Positions 48,001 through 54,663 of a stretch of DNA of 64,000 nucleotides are shown here, piece after piece. The translations under genes and the position numbers were made by a program. Source of the DNA: Antedon bifida (Eukaryota > Echinodermata > Crinoidea > Comatulida > Antedonidae); contig OY727094.1 in the NCBI GenBank assembly GCA_963402885.1, positions 2,358,501 through 2,422,500 on the forward strand, read 5' to 3'. The notes beneath the pieces were generated by a model. That model saw only the letters and a list, made by a program, of their open reading frames with translations. It was not told where the DNA came from and made no database searches. Positions within the stretch are counted from its first letter, which is position 1; each line of letters starts with the position of its first letter.

Positions 48001-49372
48001 AGCGCCGCTGAATTGGAAGACAACGCATGGGTGTCCTCTTTATCCTCATTCTCTTCACACAATGCTGTTAGATGATGCTAAACAAACAGAAATAAATCAG
48101 TGGACAGTGTCCATCTTATTCCTCCGATAGCATGGACAACCAAGTTTGGGTTGCAATTAAACAATCTCAACATCATTATTGCATGATAATAGTTTTGGGT
48201 TTCATTTTAAGCATCACAAAATTGATAAATAATCATCAATATTATTATTCTTTGTTTTGTGTTATTGATGGTGATTATGGTTAATATTAATGTTAAATTT
48301 TATTATTATGTTTGTTAAATTTTTGCTATTTTTACAAATTGTCACGATTGTTGTAAGTACAATTGTAATATAAAATAAACTCTTGATTGATTGTGTTACT
48401 TTGAGCACTTACGACAATTTGCGGGATTGTGTCGGGTTGAACGTTCAAGTTGTGAAGTACAGCGACAATTTCGACGCCTGTCCATATTCTAGATTCGCGT
48501 TCAAAGTCGCATCGGTTCAGGTTATTAGAGCTGCCCTCTATCCATTTTAAAAGGTTTACCAACTAAAGAAGCAACAAAATAATTATTATGATAATAATAA
48601 AACTTAACAAAGATAACAAATAATAATTTATACATTACAAGCCACTTCCTTCAAAAACAAAGTTGTTTCAAATTGGGGAGGAAGACGAAAGAAAAGTATA
48701 AAACAAAACCCCTATTTAGTGAAGCATCATGGGAAATATGTGTTAACACTACGACCAGCTTCAATTCATGGACACTTTGTTCCCTAAGTATAGGGATTCT
48801 ACTATCATAGTTTTAAGCTCTGTCTACACTATCAAACTAGTTTGACAAATGAGTGTGATATGCCCAAATATGGTAGTGATATGACATCATCATATATGGG
48901 CACATCACATTGTTTTGTAACATAAAGTTTGCAGAGTGTGTGTTTCTTTAGTATGAAATCTGTGAGAAGACTTGACCCTGATTTTATCACAATAGTTTAA
49001 TTCTCAATGCAAAGTTCAGTTTAATATCATACAATTTTTTTTTTGTGAAAAGAGAAAGAGTTAAATTCTGTTTTGTATCAGACAATAAAAAAGACATTCT
49101 GATACAACGGGAAGATCCTGCTGATTGTCAGGAGACAGAAAGAATGTCAACTTATAATATCACTTCATAAAATTTAAGTGTTTTTTAATTTACAATGAAT
49201 CTCTGCAATATGTCTTCAAGTTAATATGAACATTTACAAAAAAAAAAACAGTCAAATTCTGTTTTATTTCAAAATAGCTTTAAGTACATCTTAATATCAT
49301 AAGTTAAAAAATAATCGCAACTTACTATGGTACGCATACACTGGCAATGAATAACACGCCACTTATCCGTAA
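20869..49372 (-). CDS. BRIP1: BRIP1/FANCJ DNA helicase, 3' part (18 exons, N-terminus outside window)
   Basis: Fanconi anaemia group J protein is a nuclear XPD-family (SF2) 5'-3' helicase that unwinds forked DNA and G-quadruplexes in crosslink repair. Eighteen minus-strand exons (49372 to 20869) join in frame, giving about 1098 residues. They contain the BRIP1-typical [10 protein letters not shown] segment, motif III-like [23 protein letters not shown], motif [12 protein letters not shown] and motif [11 protein letters not shown], followed by LNVS and TPELFD in the tail. XPD, RTEL1 and DDX11 share the helicase motifs but not the LNFWC or TPELFD segments as I know them. Walker A, the FeS cysteines and the DEAH box are absent, so the first roughly 460 residues must be upstream of 64000. 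The C-terminus carries a Cys-rich extension that I do not know from human BRIP1. The true stop is uncertain. The intervals listed separately are the exons; the rest of this span is intron. Confidence 0.92.
21006..22079. other. Intron, AT-rich
   Basis: BRIP1 intron between exons q and r (21006-26487). 21500-21660 ends in 'gaataaacttgaataataaa', like a retrotransposon 3' end. Nothing else recognised. Confidence 0.4.
22080..22450. promoter_or_regulatory. Candidate cis-regulatory island 1
   Basis: Non-repetitive, CpG-containing patch in an AT-rich intron. It has homeodomain-type sites ('atcgattac', 'taatcaat') and AGGTGTGA, a T-box half-site, at 22212-22219. No direct proof of function. Confidence 0.3.
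23494..23772 (-). mobile_element. SINE body, head truncated
   Basis: Shares 'caccggagtagccccctact', 'aggtcctttaaagtgcaca' and 'gacctacagtttatagtca' with the SINE at 5398-5756. The A-rich tail is at its left end. It includes three tandem 'gacagtggctgtgttt' units near 23590-23645. Confidence 0.68.
23891..24233 (+). mobile_element. MITE-C copy 1 (about 340 bp)
   Basis: Ends 'atattgtccccatgaaaaa' and 'tttttcatgtttttgagaga..cagtacatctttaa' form inverted repeats. Related to copies at 25368, 54051, 54664 and 56599. Confidence 0.78.
24234..25367. other. Intron, AT-rich
   Basis: No gene; 24510-24760 contains a diverged direct repeat ('atttatctacattttatttt' twice), explaining the repetitive open frames there. 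Confidence 0.45.
25368..25690 (-). mobile_element. MITE-C copy 2
   Basis: Starts 'ttaaagatgtattttccc' and shares 'gaataggca', 'ttataaagagacaa' and 'ataactattatttgaca' in reverse order to copy 1. The right end is degraded. Confidence 0.72.
26150..26225 (-). mobile_element. tRNA-derived SINE head
   Basis: Minus strand 'gcaatttggtggtctagaag' (A-box region) and 'gggttcaagtccc' (B box). No acceptor-stem pairing is clear, so it is not a working tRNA gene. Confidence 0.6.
26340..26455 (-). mobile_element. MITE-A copy 12 (right end lost)
   Basis: Left end intact; truncated in 'tttttttcac'. Lies about 32 bp beyond the BRIP1 exon q donor. Contains CCAAATATGG. Confidence 0.87.
26488..26685 (-). CDS. 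BRIP1: BRIP1 C-terminal exon q (198 bp)
   Basis: Acceptor after a ttttttttatag tract, donor gtgagt; phase 1 in and 1 out, which fits both neighbours. Reads [18 protein letters not shown], a Ser/Thr-rich link with CQC, then [20 protein letters not shown]. No family recognised. A MITE-A copy ends about 32 bp past the donor. Confidence 0.68.
26686..27879. other. Intron, AT-rich, with local duplication
   Basis: 'aaaaaagtgtgataattaaa' and downstream sequence near 26692-26850 recur near 26911-27080, an old direct duplication of about 150-220 bp that includes the acceptor side of exon q. Confidence 0.5.
27880..28350. promoter_or_regulatory. Candidate cis-regulatory island 2
   Basis: Unique, CpG-rich for this window ('gacgacgtcccaagcgcatt', 'gtaacgacgttttcgctaat'). 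Contains GATTA/TAATC homeodomain-type cores. No open frame or splice pattern. Confidence 0.33.
28861..29022 (+). repeat. Non-LTR retrotransposon 3' end
   Basis: Ends 'gatggaccaataaatattatc' then 'ttatcttg', like the 3' end at 46940-47156 ('gacaataaagatttatctta'). Confidence 0.45.
29287..29690 (-). mobile_element. 5'-truncated non-LTR (CR1/L2-like) retrotransposon
   Basis: Minus strand codes for a reverse-transcriptase C-terminal tail, with [20 protein letters not shown] then HLF, matching the common 'IRNAxSIxxFKxxLKTHLF' end of LINE ORF2 proteins. A short 3' UTR with 'aagcgctatacaaa' and an (ATT)n tail at 29287-29311 follow. Only about 100 codons remain, so it cannot move by itself. Confidence 0.7.
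29877..29960 (-). repeat. (TCAAG)n tail of a retrotransposon 3' end
   Basis: Four TCAAG units followed by 'tatcatttattgtcatttgt', i.e. 'acaaatgacaataaatgata' on the minus strand, a typical 3' end. Confidence 0.5.
29985..30130 (-). mobile_element. MITE-A copy 13
   Basis: Both inverted ends present. Contains CCAAATATGG. Confidence 0.92.
30520..30760. promoter_or_regulatory. Candidate cis-regulatory island 3
   Basis: Unique patch with CpG ('ttacgcttcgacaccaagcg', 'tgcgagacgattacgatg') inside the BRIP1 intron between exons p and q. Confidence 0.28.
31531..31697 (+). mobile_element. MITE-A copy 14 (near consensus)
   Basis: Near-complete copy with three CArG boxes (CCATATATGG and two CCATATTTGG). 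Ends 28 bp beyond the exon p donor. Confidence 0.93.
31726..31798 (-). CDS. BRIP1: BRIP1 C-terminal exon p (73 bp, Cys/His-rich)
   Basis: Starts in phase 0 right after DPSGE of the large exon and reads [20 protein letters not shown] plus PNLQ, leaving phase 1. Donor gtatgt. Three cysteines and two histidines in 24 residues suggest part of a metal-binding module. I know no counterpart in human BRIP1. A MITE-A copy ends 28 bp past the donor. Confidence 0.72.
31799..33133. other. Intron, AT-rich, with SINE remnant
   Basis: BRIP1 intron between the large exon and exon p. 32620-32690 is a minus-strand tRNA-SINE head remnant ('catatgcttgcttatcaatt', B-box-like 'ggattcaagtctc'). Otherwise nothing recognised. 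Confidence 0.45.
33134..33300 (+). mobile_element. MITE-A copy 15
   Basis: Full-length with three CArG boxes. About 210 bp past the large exon's donor. Confidence 0.93.
33459..33497. repeat. (ATTG)n microsatellite
   Basis: Tetranucleotide run immediately beyond the donor of the large BRIP1 exon. Confidence 0.85.
33511..35002 (-). CDS. BRIP1: BRIP1 large C-terminal exon (1492 bp, disordered tail)
   Basis: A 497-codon exon, ten times longer than its neighbours. Acceptor ttttttctcttcag, donor gtaagt; phase 2 in, 0 out. It starts with SLNVSS (human BRIP1 has LNVS at the same point). It then has a Pro/Gln/Thr-rich stretch with QTPVQ-like repeats, a more ordered piece ([20 protein letters not shown]), a Ser-rich region, the motif [11 protein letters not shown] (about 33958-33993), which resembles human TPELYDPEDTDEE, five tandem copies of an 11-residue unit, and a basic run RRSRRRRLG that may be a nuclear localisation signal. 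Apart from these motifs the tail diverges from vertebrates, as expected for a disordered region. Confidence 0.88.
33610..33775 (-). repeat. Coding 33-bp tandem repeat in BRIP1
   Basis: Five in-frame units of 11 residues, such as [22 protein letters not shown] and [11 protein letters not shown]. The outer units are more diverged. The length is likely to vary between individuals or related species. Confidence 0.85.
35215..35510. promoter_or_regulatory. Candidate cis-regulatory island 4
   Basis: Unique CpG-containing stretch in the intron just upstream of the large exon. It has 'gtaatcgag', 'gatcaattagcg' and 'actaatcgtg' homeodomain-type cores. An open frame across it lacks splice support. Confidence 0.3.
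35999..36107 (-). CDS. BRIP1: BRIP1 exon n (109 bp)
   Basis: Reads [20 protein letters not shown] and [15 protein letters not shown], matching human [31 protein letters not shown]. It ends the conserved helicase body. Phase 1 in, 2 out. Confidence 0.92.
36338..36673 (-). mobile_element. MITE-A copy 16, split by a 220-bp insert
   Basis: Left part 36338-36404 and right part 36625-36673 are continuous in the consensus. The insert (36405-36624) ends 'aactgtttctaaataaatgt' and looks like a truncated retrotransposon 3' end. Confidence 0.78.
36768..36835 (-). CDS. BRIP1: BRIP1 exon m (68 bp)
   Basis: Reads [20 protein letters not shown] and ISG, the end of the helicase domain directly after motif VI (human: NDWGALILVDDRF..RYISGLSKWV). 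Phase 2 in, 1 out. Confidence 0.94.
36920..37035. repeat. Two-copy direct repeat, about 50 bp
   Basis: 'gacaggaaccccaaaagtga' plus 'actaaatcactgtc' occurs twice in a row. A related '...cactgtagcagagccgttgg' text lies at 39590-39640 in the other orientation, suggesting a retrotransposon 3' UTR origin. Confidence 0.75.
37230..39313. mobile_element. 2.1-kb long-TIR DNA transposon, non-autonomous
   Basis: Left end 'aaaggccaatttacacagat' with 'gagcggtaacggtaa' is matched inverted at the right end (39281-39313). Deeper arms also pair: 'tagtcaggtggctta', 'attgatttttgcctaggagc'. The left arm has about 90 extra bases. The interior has no transposase frame. It holds three direct subrepeats with 'aagatgg(c/t)ggccaaa' on the left, inverted counterparts on the right, and three AGGTCAAAGGTCA motifs. 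It sits in the BRIP1 intron between motif VI and the next exon. Confidence 0.82.
38444..38777 (+). promoter_or_regulatory. Three perfect DR1 (nuclear-receptor) motifs
   Basis: AGGTCAAAGGTCA occurs exactly at 38444-38456, 38585-38597 and 38765-38777. This is the DR1 consensus bound by HNF4, RXR heterodimers and COUP-TF. It lies within the long-TIR element; function not shown. Confidence 0.7.
39354..39517 (-). CDS. BRIP1: BRIP1 exon l (164 bp, motif VI)
   Basis: Reads [20 protein letters not shown] then [20 protein letters not shown], the motif VI arginine-finger segment. Phase 0 in, 2 out (AA|G Lys). The 2.1-kb inverted-repeat element ends about 40 bp beyond its donor. Confidence 0.96.
39797..40066. 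repeat. 19/26-bp AT-rich tandem array
   Basis: Units 'gtcaaatattaatcaataa' with or without an extra 7-bp 'tcaataa'; about eleven units. Ends 9 bp from the BRIP1 motif V exon donor. Confidence 0.9.
40076..40188 (-). CDS. BRIP1: BRIP1 exon k (113 bp, motif V)
   Basis: Contains helicase motif [19 protein letters not shown], then [10 protein letters not shown]. Phase 1 in, 0 out. Its donor (gtaagatt) lies only about 9 bp from an AT-rich tandem array that fills 39797-40066. Confidence 0.96.
40683..40824 (-). CDS. BRIP1: BRIP1 exon j (142 bp)
   Basis: Reads [20 protein letters not shown] and [17 protein letters not shown]. Matches the human segment [33 protein letters not shown]. Phase 0 in, 1 out. 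Acceptor tgtttttag. Confidence 0.94.
41030..41108 (+). repeat. Non-LTR retrotransposon 3' tail
   Basis: 'gggtcaccctctataaataagg' class sequence followed by (AAAT)n; compare 175-252. Confidence 0.45.
41829..41965 (+). mobile_element. MITE-A copy 17
   Basis: Both ends intact; CCATATATGG and CCATATTTGG present. Ends 44 bp beyond the exon i donor. Confidence 0.92.
42010..42132 (-). CDS. BRIP1: BRIP1 exon i (123 bp, start of HELICc_2 lobe)
   Basis: Forty-one codons with [20 protein letters not shown] and [18 protein letters not shown], the first part of the second RecA-like helicase lobe of XPD-family proteins (human: FQDEVG..LCFLPSYKLLEKLKERW). Phase 0 to 0. A MITE-A copy ends 44 bp beyond its donor. 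Confidence 0.95.
42226..42460 (+). mobile_element. tRNA-derived SINE
   Basis: Head with A-box-like 'gagtggcttggtggttatga' and B-box 'gggttcaagtca' about 40 bases on. A roughly 150-bp body and an A-rich end follow. Confidence 0.65.
42890..42965 (+). mobile_element. SINE head remnant
   Basis: B-box 'gggttcgaatcca' preceded by 'attcaaggttgt', as in the other tRNA-like heads. The A box is degraded. Confidence 0.45.
43365..43433 (-). CDS. BRIP1: BRIP1 exon h (69 bp)
   Basis: Twenty-three codons, [20 protein letters not shown] and SSE, phase 0 to 0. Corresponds to the BRIP1 VWVGTIGSGPKGRNLCATF segment. Donor gtaggt. Confidence 0.88.
43434..44224. other. Intron with retrotransposon tail
   Basis: 43864-44000 is an (AAT)n run followed by 'atactttattttaacacgga', the 3' end of a minus-strand retrotransposon. 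43735-43765 is another tail ('gaaataaaacgaatgaatga'). Confidence 0.45.
44225..44500. promoter_or_regulatory. Candidate cis-regulatory island 5
   Basis: Unique, balanced-composition patch ('ggccccacgagagcgttaaa', 'gagctgtggcggcggttcat', 'taattacgcattag') in the intron upstream of exon h. Confidence 0.32.
44501..45671. other. Intron, AT-rich with microsatellites
   Basis: (AAT)n near 45381-45412 and (ATTG)n near 45560. 45290-45360 and 45495-45610 share 'acctctattca/..catctattcagg' and 'caacggtgt/caatggtgtgtttttacag', an old duplication. Confidence 0.45.
45672..45809 (-). CDS. BRIP1: BRIP1 exon g (138 bp, TSGTLSPM)
   Basis: Forty-six codons, phase 0 to 0. Contains helicase motif III-like [13 protein letters not shown] and then [15 protein letters not shown], nearly identical to vertebrate BRIP1 (SGTLSPM..FxIQLEANH). 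The acceptor is a long pyrimidine stretch ending cccaacag; the donor is gtaatt. Confidence 0.95.
46029..46173 (-). mobile_element. MITE-A copy 18
   Basis: Diverged but with both inverted ends. Contains CCAAATATGG. Confidence 0.88.
46483..46566. repeat. Two-copy 41-bp direct repeat
   Basis: 'ataggcttcctcccccaggc' plus 'tacaa..cccagtcaata' occurs twice head to tail. Confidence 0.88.
46806..46861 (-). CDS. BRIP1: BRIP1 exon f (56 bp, [10 protein letters not shown])
   Basis: Reads (S)[18 protein letters not shown]. LNFWCxNPAV is a hallmark segment of BRIP1 orthologues just before motif III. The acceptor is gttattag; a second in-frame AG 8 bases further in would break the phase with the microexon. 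Donor gtgagt. Confidence 0.9.
46940..47156 (+). repeat. Non-LTR retrotransposon 3' end
   Basis: AT-rich UTR ending 'catgacaataaagatttatc' and 'ttatctta'. Confidence 0.5.
47242..47269 (-). CDS. BRIP1: BRIP1 28-bp microexon
   Basis: AG at 47270-47271, then 28 bases reading NNGWMSRRR plus one base, then gtaagatt. Only this phase (1) joins in frame to the upstream part of the next exon (SNQNSFTV), which recovers the basic KKRSRQK-like stretch that precedes LNFWC in BRIP1. Its size makes it easy for gene finders to miss. Confidence 0.72.
47409..47451 (-). CDS. BRIP1: BRIP1 exon d (43 bp)
   Basis: Short exon completing the Lys codon and reading [14 protein letters not shown]. Acceptor ttttttag, donor gtaagt. 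It continues the DYKIA segment of BRIP1. Confidence 0.85.
47932..48077 (-). CDS. BRIP1: BRIP1 exon c (146 bp)
   Basis: Codes for [20 protein letters not shown] followed by an amphipathic segment [20 protein letters not shown] that corresponds to the BRIP1 'LDYLFRQNSRFADDYKIAI' region. Phase 0 in, phase 2 out; the split AA|G Lys codon is completed by the next exon. The acceptor is tttgtttag and the donor gtaagtat. Confidence 0.9.
48413..48562 (-). CDS. BRIP1: BRIP1 exon b (150 bp)
   Basis: Fifty codons in phase 0, from [14 protein letters not shown] to TIPQIV. The acceptor is ttctttag and the donor gtaagt. It matches the helicase insert between the DEAH motif and motif III in BRIP1 (an NWLEAN-like start, then a RIWTG segment corresponding to KIWSG). 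Confidence 0.88.
48814..48938 (-). mobile_element. MITE-A copy 19 (right end lost)
   Basis: Left end intact and preceded by TTAA. Truncated in 'cataaagtttgcaga'. Contains CCAAATATGG. Confidence 0.87.
49326..49372 (-). CDS. BRIP1: BRIP1 exon a (47 bp)
   Basis: First BRIP1 exon visible in the window. It is preceded by a tttacag-type acceptor and followed by gtaag. It starts with the last two bases of a split codon and reads [15 protein letters not shown], which leads directly into LVNLLKWIE of the next exon. This corresponds to the region after the DEAH box in vertebrate BRIP1, just before the 'INWLEAN'-like segment. It is the weakest exon on protein similarity, but its phase fits exactly. Confidence 0.7.
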
Positions 49373-49786
49373 CTGTAAAATACAATCGAAAAGAAACGGA
49401 AATTAATTTGAACATAAAGTGGCAATTTCTAACGCACTACTTGGTTTTACAAGCGTATTTTTCACAGATTTGGCGTCGTCTAGCACTTTCAACAGCCCAG
49501 AAGTGGGTTCCGATAGTGGACACATAATTAAGGGTTCAAGCAAATAGGATGCTGGTCACCCTTAAATGATTCTAGGCTTAAAGGAAATAAAAAATCCTCC
49601 GTGTTGATTGATGTTAGCCTAGACGTTGATTGGCGAAGGAGCCTAGTTTGCCACCTGGCTGGGCTTAAAAACACCCTACTGTAATTGGTCAAAGTGGGTA
49701 AAGTCCTTACAGCCTGTCACTTTGCCATTTAAACGCATTCGTCAACTATACTTTTTGCCCGTGGATGAGTCAAAGGGTATTCTAAA

Positions 49787-49925
49787 TTCATTACACAATA
49801 GTTTGAACATTTTTATTGTATTAGATATTTATCAGCCTGCATCAAAATCAAAAATTCATTACACAATAGTTTGAACCTTTTTATTTTATTAGATTTTCAT
49901 CAGCCTGCATCAAAATCAAAATTCA
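49787..49925. repeat. Two-copy direct repeat, about 67 bp
   Basis: 'attcattacacaatagtttg' through 'cagcctgcatcaaaatcaaa' is repeated with few changes. Confidence 0.88.
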
Positions 49926-50340
49926 AAAGTATTTTTATTCACCGTGTAATATTAATTTAGGTCAACCAACTACATTTTCATCCCACAAACTCTAATAATG
50001 ACTTTTTATGATTATAAAATATAGTCTACAAGTTTGTGAAATTGATATAACTTTGTTGTTGAAGTTATAGAGTGACTTCCACATATGATTGTTAGAAAGT
50101 TATATGTAAAGTTAATACCATGTTCCTAATTTTGACCAGGAACAACAATACTCTCCACCCAAGCCCCTCCCCTTCCCCCCTTCCTAACCTGTTACATATT
50201 CACTTCAAAGCCACTTGTACATGCAGAGAAAGACACTGTACATTACCCCACACCCTCTGCTGTACATTATCCCACCCAAATAATTCAATAATGCAAGTCA
50301 GACAAAATTCTAGTATAATACTGCGAAACATATTGTGCAG

Positions 50341-51170
50341 CTCTACTGCACAATGCCCCCACCCCCACCCACCTTATTTTCAATACTAGCTACACACTAG
50401 CTACATGTACACAGAATCGTCTACACAATGCCCCCACCCCCTCCCACCTTATTTTCAATACTAGCTACACACTAGCTACATGTACACAGAATCGTCTACA
50501 CAATGCCCCCACCCCCTCCCACCTTATTTTCAATACTAGCTACACACTAGCTACATGTACACAGAATCGTCTACACAATGCCCCCACCCCCTCCCACCTT
50601 ATTTTCAATACTAGCTACACACTAGCTACATGTACACAGAATCGTCTACACAATGCCCCCACCCCCTCCCACCTTATTTTCAATACTAGCTACACACTAG
50701 CTACATGTACACAGAATCGTCTACACAATGCCCCCACCCCCTCCCACCTTATTTTCAATACTAGCTACACACTAGCTACATGTACACAGAATCGTCTACA
50801 CAATGCCCCCACCCCCTCCCACCTTATTTTCAATACTAGCTACACACTAGCTACATGTACACAGAATCGTCTACACAATGCCCCCACCCCCTCCCACCTT
50901 ATTTTCAATACTAGCTACACACTAGCTACATGTACACAGAATCGTCTACACAATGCCCCCACCCCCTCCCACCTTATTTTCAATACTAGCTACACACTAG
51001 CTACATGTACACAGAATCGTCTACACAATGCCCCCACCCCCTCCCACCTTATTTTCAATAATAGCTACACACTAGCAACATGTACACAGCATCTTCTACA
51101 CAATGCCCCCACCCCCTCCCACCTTGGTTTCAATAATAGCTACACACTAGCTGCATGTACACAGAATCTT
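50341..51170. repeat. 75-bp minisatellite, 11 units, G-rich on minus strand
   Basis: 'caatg' anchors recur every 75 bp from 50351 to 51101. Inner units are almost identical; the first and last two are diverged. Each unit has 'gcccccaccccctcccacc', so the minus (BRIP1 sense) strand has runs G2, G3, G5, G5. Another part reads 'tactagctacacactagcta'. Confidence 0.95.
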
Positions 51171-53029
51171 GAAAGATAAATAAAAGATCTAGACTTTCTC
51201 TGATACTCAGAGACAGATGGTTGTGTTCTATTGCACAAAATCAAAATCTAATTAGGAACTATTATTCAGAAAAACATTTGATTGGCAAATTCAATTAGCA
51301 GAATGAACTACCTTCTCGATCGTAACAACTTTGAATGAATTAAGTAACATACACATTTAACAATTTATGACTGACAAGAACGAGAGAATGTTATAATCGT
51401 CCTATCACGGAACATTGACTCAACACCGGTAATTATTAACAAAATAACGAAATTATTCTACATATGCAACATGATACCGTGAATGTTTATGAACAGTTTT
51501 AATCTATAATAATGATCCTTGATCTATGACATAGGAAAATGTAACAGGAAGTAATGCCCTTGCCTAAATGTATGTTAATGCTCACATTTATTATATTATA
51601 TTCGCAGTTGAAGACCATTAATTTCACGTACAGATATTTTATTTCATATTTTGCTATTACCGTCGCCTAGTTCTTCCATCGGTTTCTGCAAAGTGTATTT
51701 ATAACGTAGTCACATATCGATGTTAAAACCTATTTGTCCGTTTGCGTTACTATTATTCTGTCAGCATATATCCTCAATTATAACTTTCAAAAATGAATCA
51801 TACAAAAATGGTGTTGTTAAAAAATTTAATGGCACACGAGAGTGACTTAATAACCGGCAGTTGTATAGAAACTTAACAATCCTCGATGTACGTGTACGTG
51901 GCACGTATCAAACGACCAGTCACAACCAATCATAATCTTGCGTTTTTTTTAAACGAGAAGTGCGCTTTCACGTGTCATTTGTAATTTCCCCGAATGCCAT
52001 TTTTCAATAAACTCCACTGGACGCTCTTTCATAGCCAGCCATTTGCGGTACATGTTGCAGTATTCTATTCAGTACATCCGACTTTATAATTTCATAATCT
52101 CGCGCAAATATATGTCATGTGCTTATCAGTGTTCGCACGCACGGTAAATGTACTAAATTGACGCCAAATTGCTTCGGAAAATCTATGTTCTATCAAGGCT
52201 TGTTAACTTGGTGATTGTACATTTTTCAAGCGGTTTTGTTTTATCAGTTCTGATGGAAATGCAAATAAATACCATGTGTAAAAATAACCGAAAAATTAAT
52301 ATTTAACCAAAATGAACAAAAAAACGTGTTTCTATAATTAATCAGATGAAAAATGTCACGTTTCATATGAAATTCTTTAATATTTCCAAGATTTTATTAT
52401 TATTATTATTCATGTTGTAACAAATAATGTGAACATAATGTATTTTTAATAGATTTTTGAAAATTCATTTCATATACAGTACTAAATATGAACTGAAATT
52501 TCATTGTTAAATTATAACATTTAATGTGTACCCCAATGTTTATAACTGTAACCCTGTTTGTATTGGAAACTAAACAATATACTTACTATACTATTATTAT
52601 ACATATACAAATCTATTTATACCACTGCCAAGCCTATAAGCCAACTAAGTGATTTTAAAATCAAAATAAGCAAAAATTATTACATTGTCTTTTACAGTTT
52701 TATCACTGCTAAAAATTAAAGAAAACTAAATTCATTTTATATTTCAGAATCCATTTGATTCGCATTTTTCATCTATTTTTACTGAAAACTACTCAAATTA
52801 ATTCAAACTCAGTATTATTTAGAATGATTAGGACCATTTTTGTTACAGAAATTTGTATTATCTTCTTGTTAAACAAGATTACGGGCCAAAGTTGTTAAAT
52901 TTAAATAAAATGATTGTTTGAGAAAATCTTATTTTAACAACAAACTTTCAGAATATCGCGATAAGTACAGTCATATCTATAATACAGATTAAAACATGTC
53001 AGTCGTTTTGAAGTATGTTGTCCAAAAAC
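51171..53029. other. Non-coding DNA upstream of BRIP1 exon a
   Basis: Presumed large BRIP1 intron. 51850-52150 is unique with some CpG; 52160-53030 is AT-rich. No exon with BRIP1 similarity was seen. Confidence 0.4.
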
Positions 53030-53470
53030 ATGATCACCACATGTCACTTAAACGCCAAGAACCAAACAACATGAATCCTTGAATTCCCATTACGGCTTGC
53101 CACATTAGATTAGTGTCATTTTGAGTAAGCTTTGATTCTGTTCTCGCGAAGTTAGATCACTACTTTAAAAACGAGCTCAATTCTGACTAAATCATGCGAA
53201 AATTGTCAAGCCGAATCACGGCACTTAATCATTGAATGAAGTTACTCCTGCTAAAGTCCTTTGGGAGTAGAGTTGAGGTTGTACAAACACCGACGATAGG
53301 ACGATCTGGACATCTTTCGACGCCAAGCCTGCGAGCCCGTCAAAAGGAATTCTTGGCAGACGGTTTGATGGTTCATGGTATGACTTCCTCAAGCACGTGG
53401 ACTTGCGATGCTTAGTGTGTCGAGGGAATTTGTAAATTCTTGTTCGGAGCAAGTGGAGGAAATTAATAGT
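53030..53470. promoter_or_regulatory. Candidate cis-regulatory island 6
   Basis: Unique, CpG-containing patch ('ctttcgacgccaagcctgcg', 'agcacgtggacttgcgat'). The 75-codon minus-strand frame across it has no recognisable similarity. Confidence 0.3.
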
Positions 53471-54050
53471 AATGAGCTAGGTAAACTTCTCATCGTGAAA
53501 ATTACCTCCAATATTTAGAAACTTGTAAATTGGGCAGGATGGAACACAACTGGCTCATGTATCCATTGTCACGTTCAAATTGACATTAAAAACAAAGTCA
53601 AAAAATCAAATAAGTTTTTAAAATTTACAATTGTAAAAACTATTTCAATGTCTAAAAAAATTGGTTTAACTTTTTTCTAAAACATTTACGCATTAATTCC
53701 CTTAGAATGTATGATTAAAATGCTTTTTAAACATGTATTAACAGCTGTTTTGGCTTATTTATTAAAATGGAATTGAATTTAATGGTAAAGTATCAATTCA
53801 ATAAATTAAATTTAGAATTAATGTTCCTAAAGTGCTTATCTTACAATGTCGTAGTCGTTGGTTCAACTCTTGCTTAGAGTACTATCTTAAAGTGATTGAT
53901 AACAAATTCCAAATTGTTTACTTTTGAAAATTATTGTTATTAAATAATAATAATGATATTATTGACATATCAAACACCCAAATTGATATTATAACAAGAC
54001 GGAAATATTTCTTACAAAAAACGCTGCTCGCTTGTTGACAGTTAACAGTT

Positions 54051-54185
54051 TTAAAGATATATTGTCCCCCTGAAAAATATTTTTATTTCAAATTTGTTTT
54101 TGATTGTGTCATTTTATTGTCACATAATAGTTATTCACGTTAACAAAACAATTATTTACCTGAAAAAATGTAACTTAAAATTATA
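54051..54185 (+). mobile_element. MITE-C copy 3 (left half)
   Basis: 'aaagatatattgtccccctg' start and 'gtcacataatagttattcac' interior; the right half is missing. Confidence 0.75.
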
Positions 54186-54663
54186 AAAATGTTACACTTT
54201 ATTTTACATATTATAGGCCTACAAAAACATATCTAATTGTGTGGCCACATAAAATATGTTTGTTTAATTCCCAAAGGGGCGGATGTAATAGACTCGGAGA
54301 CGCTAGGTGGGTTATGCGGCAAAAATACTTCAAATTGGGCCGTTGGATTACCGCCAGTGAGTATCTTGTTGCACTTGTACTTTTGTTTAATAATAACTTG
54401 TTAAATATGTTTCAATATCGCTATGAATGATAGAATCACACGAGGGCAGCAAACGTGATATATTGATGTAACAGATAATTTTGAAACTTACATAATATAA
54501 CTTAAGTGTAATATAATTGAATTAATCTTAATGTGTTTAATAGTTTAGTTTAGTAATTTATACCATTGTGGAATAAATCAAGGAATAGATTTTCCAGCAA
54601 ATTAAAACCCTATTGACATTAAATTGGTTTGAATAACAAACATAACTATTAAAGAAGTATCTA

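Noticed and set aside
50341..51170. CRISPR-like array
   Set aside because: Units are wholly repeated with no unique spacers, and the genome is eukaryotic; it is a minisatellite.
53225..53452. Possible upstream BRIP1 exon on the minus strand
   Set aside because: Translation does not match any BRIP1 segment and lacks good splice sites; kept only as a regulatory candidate.
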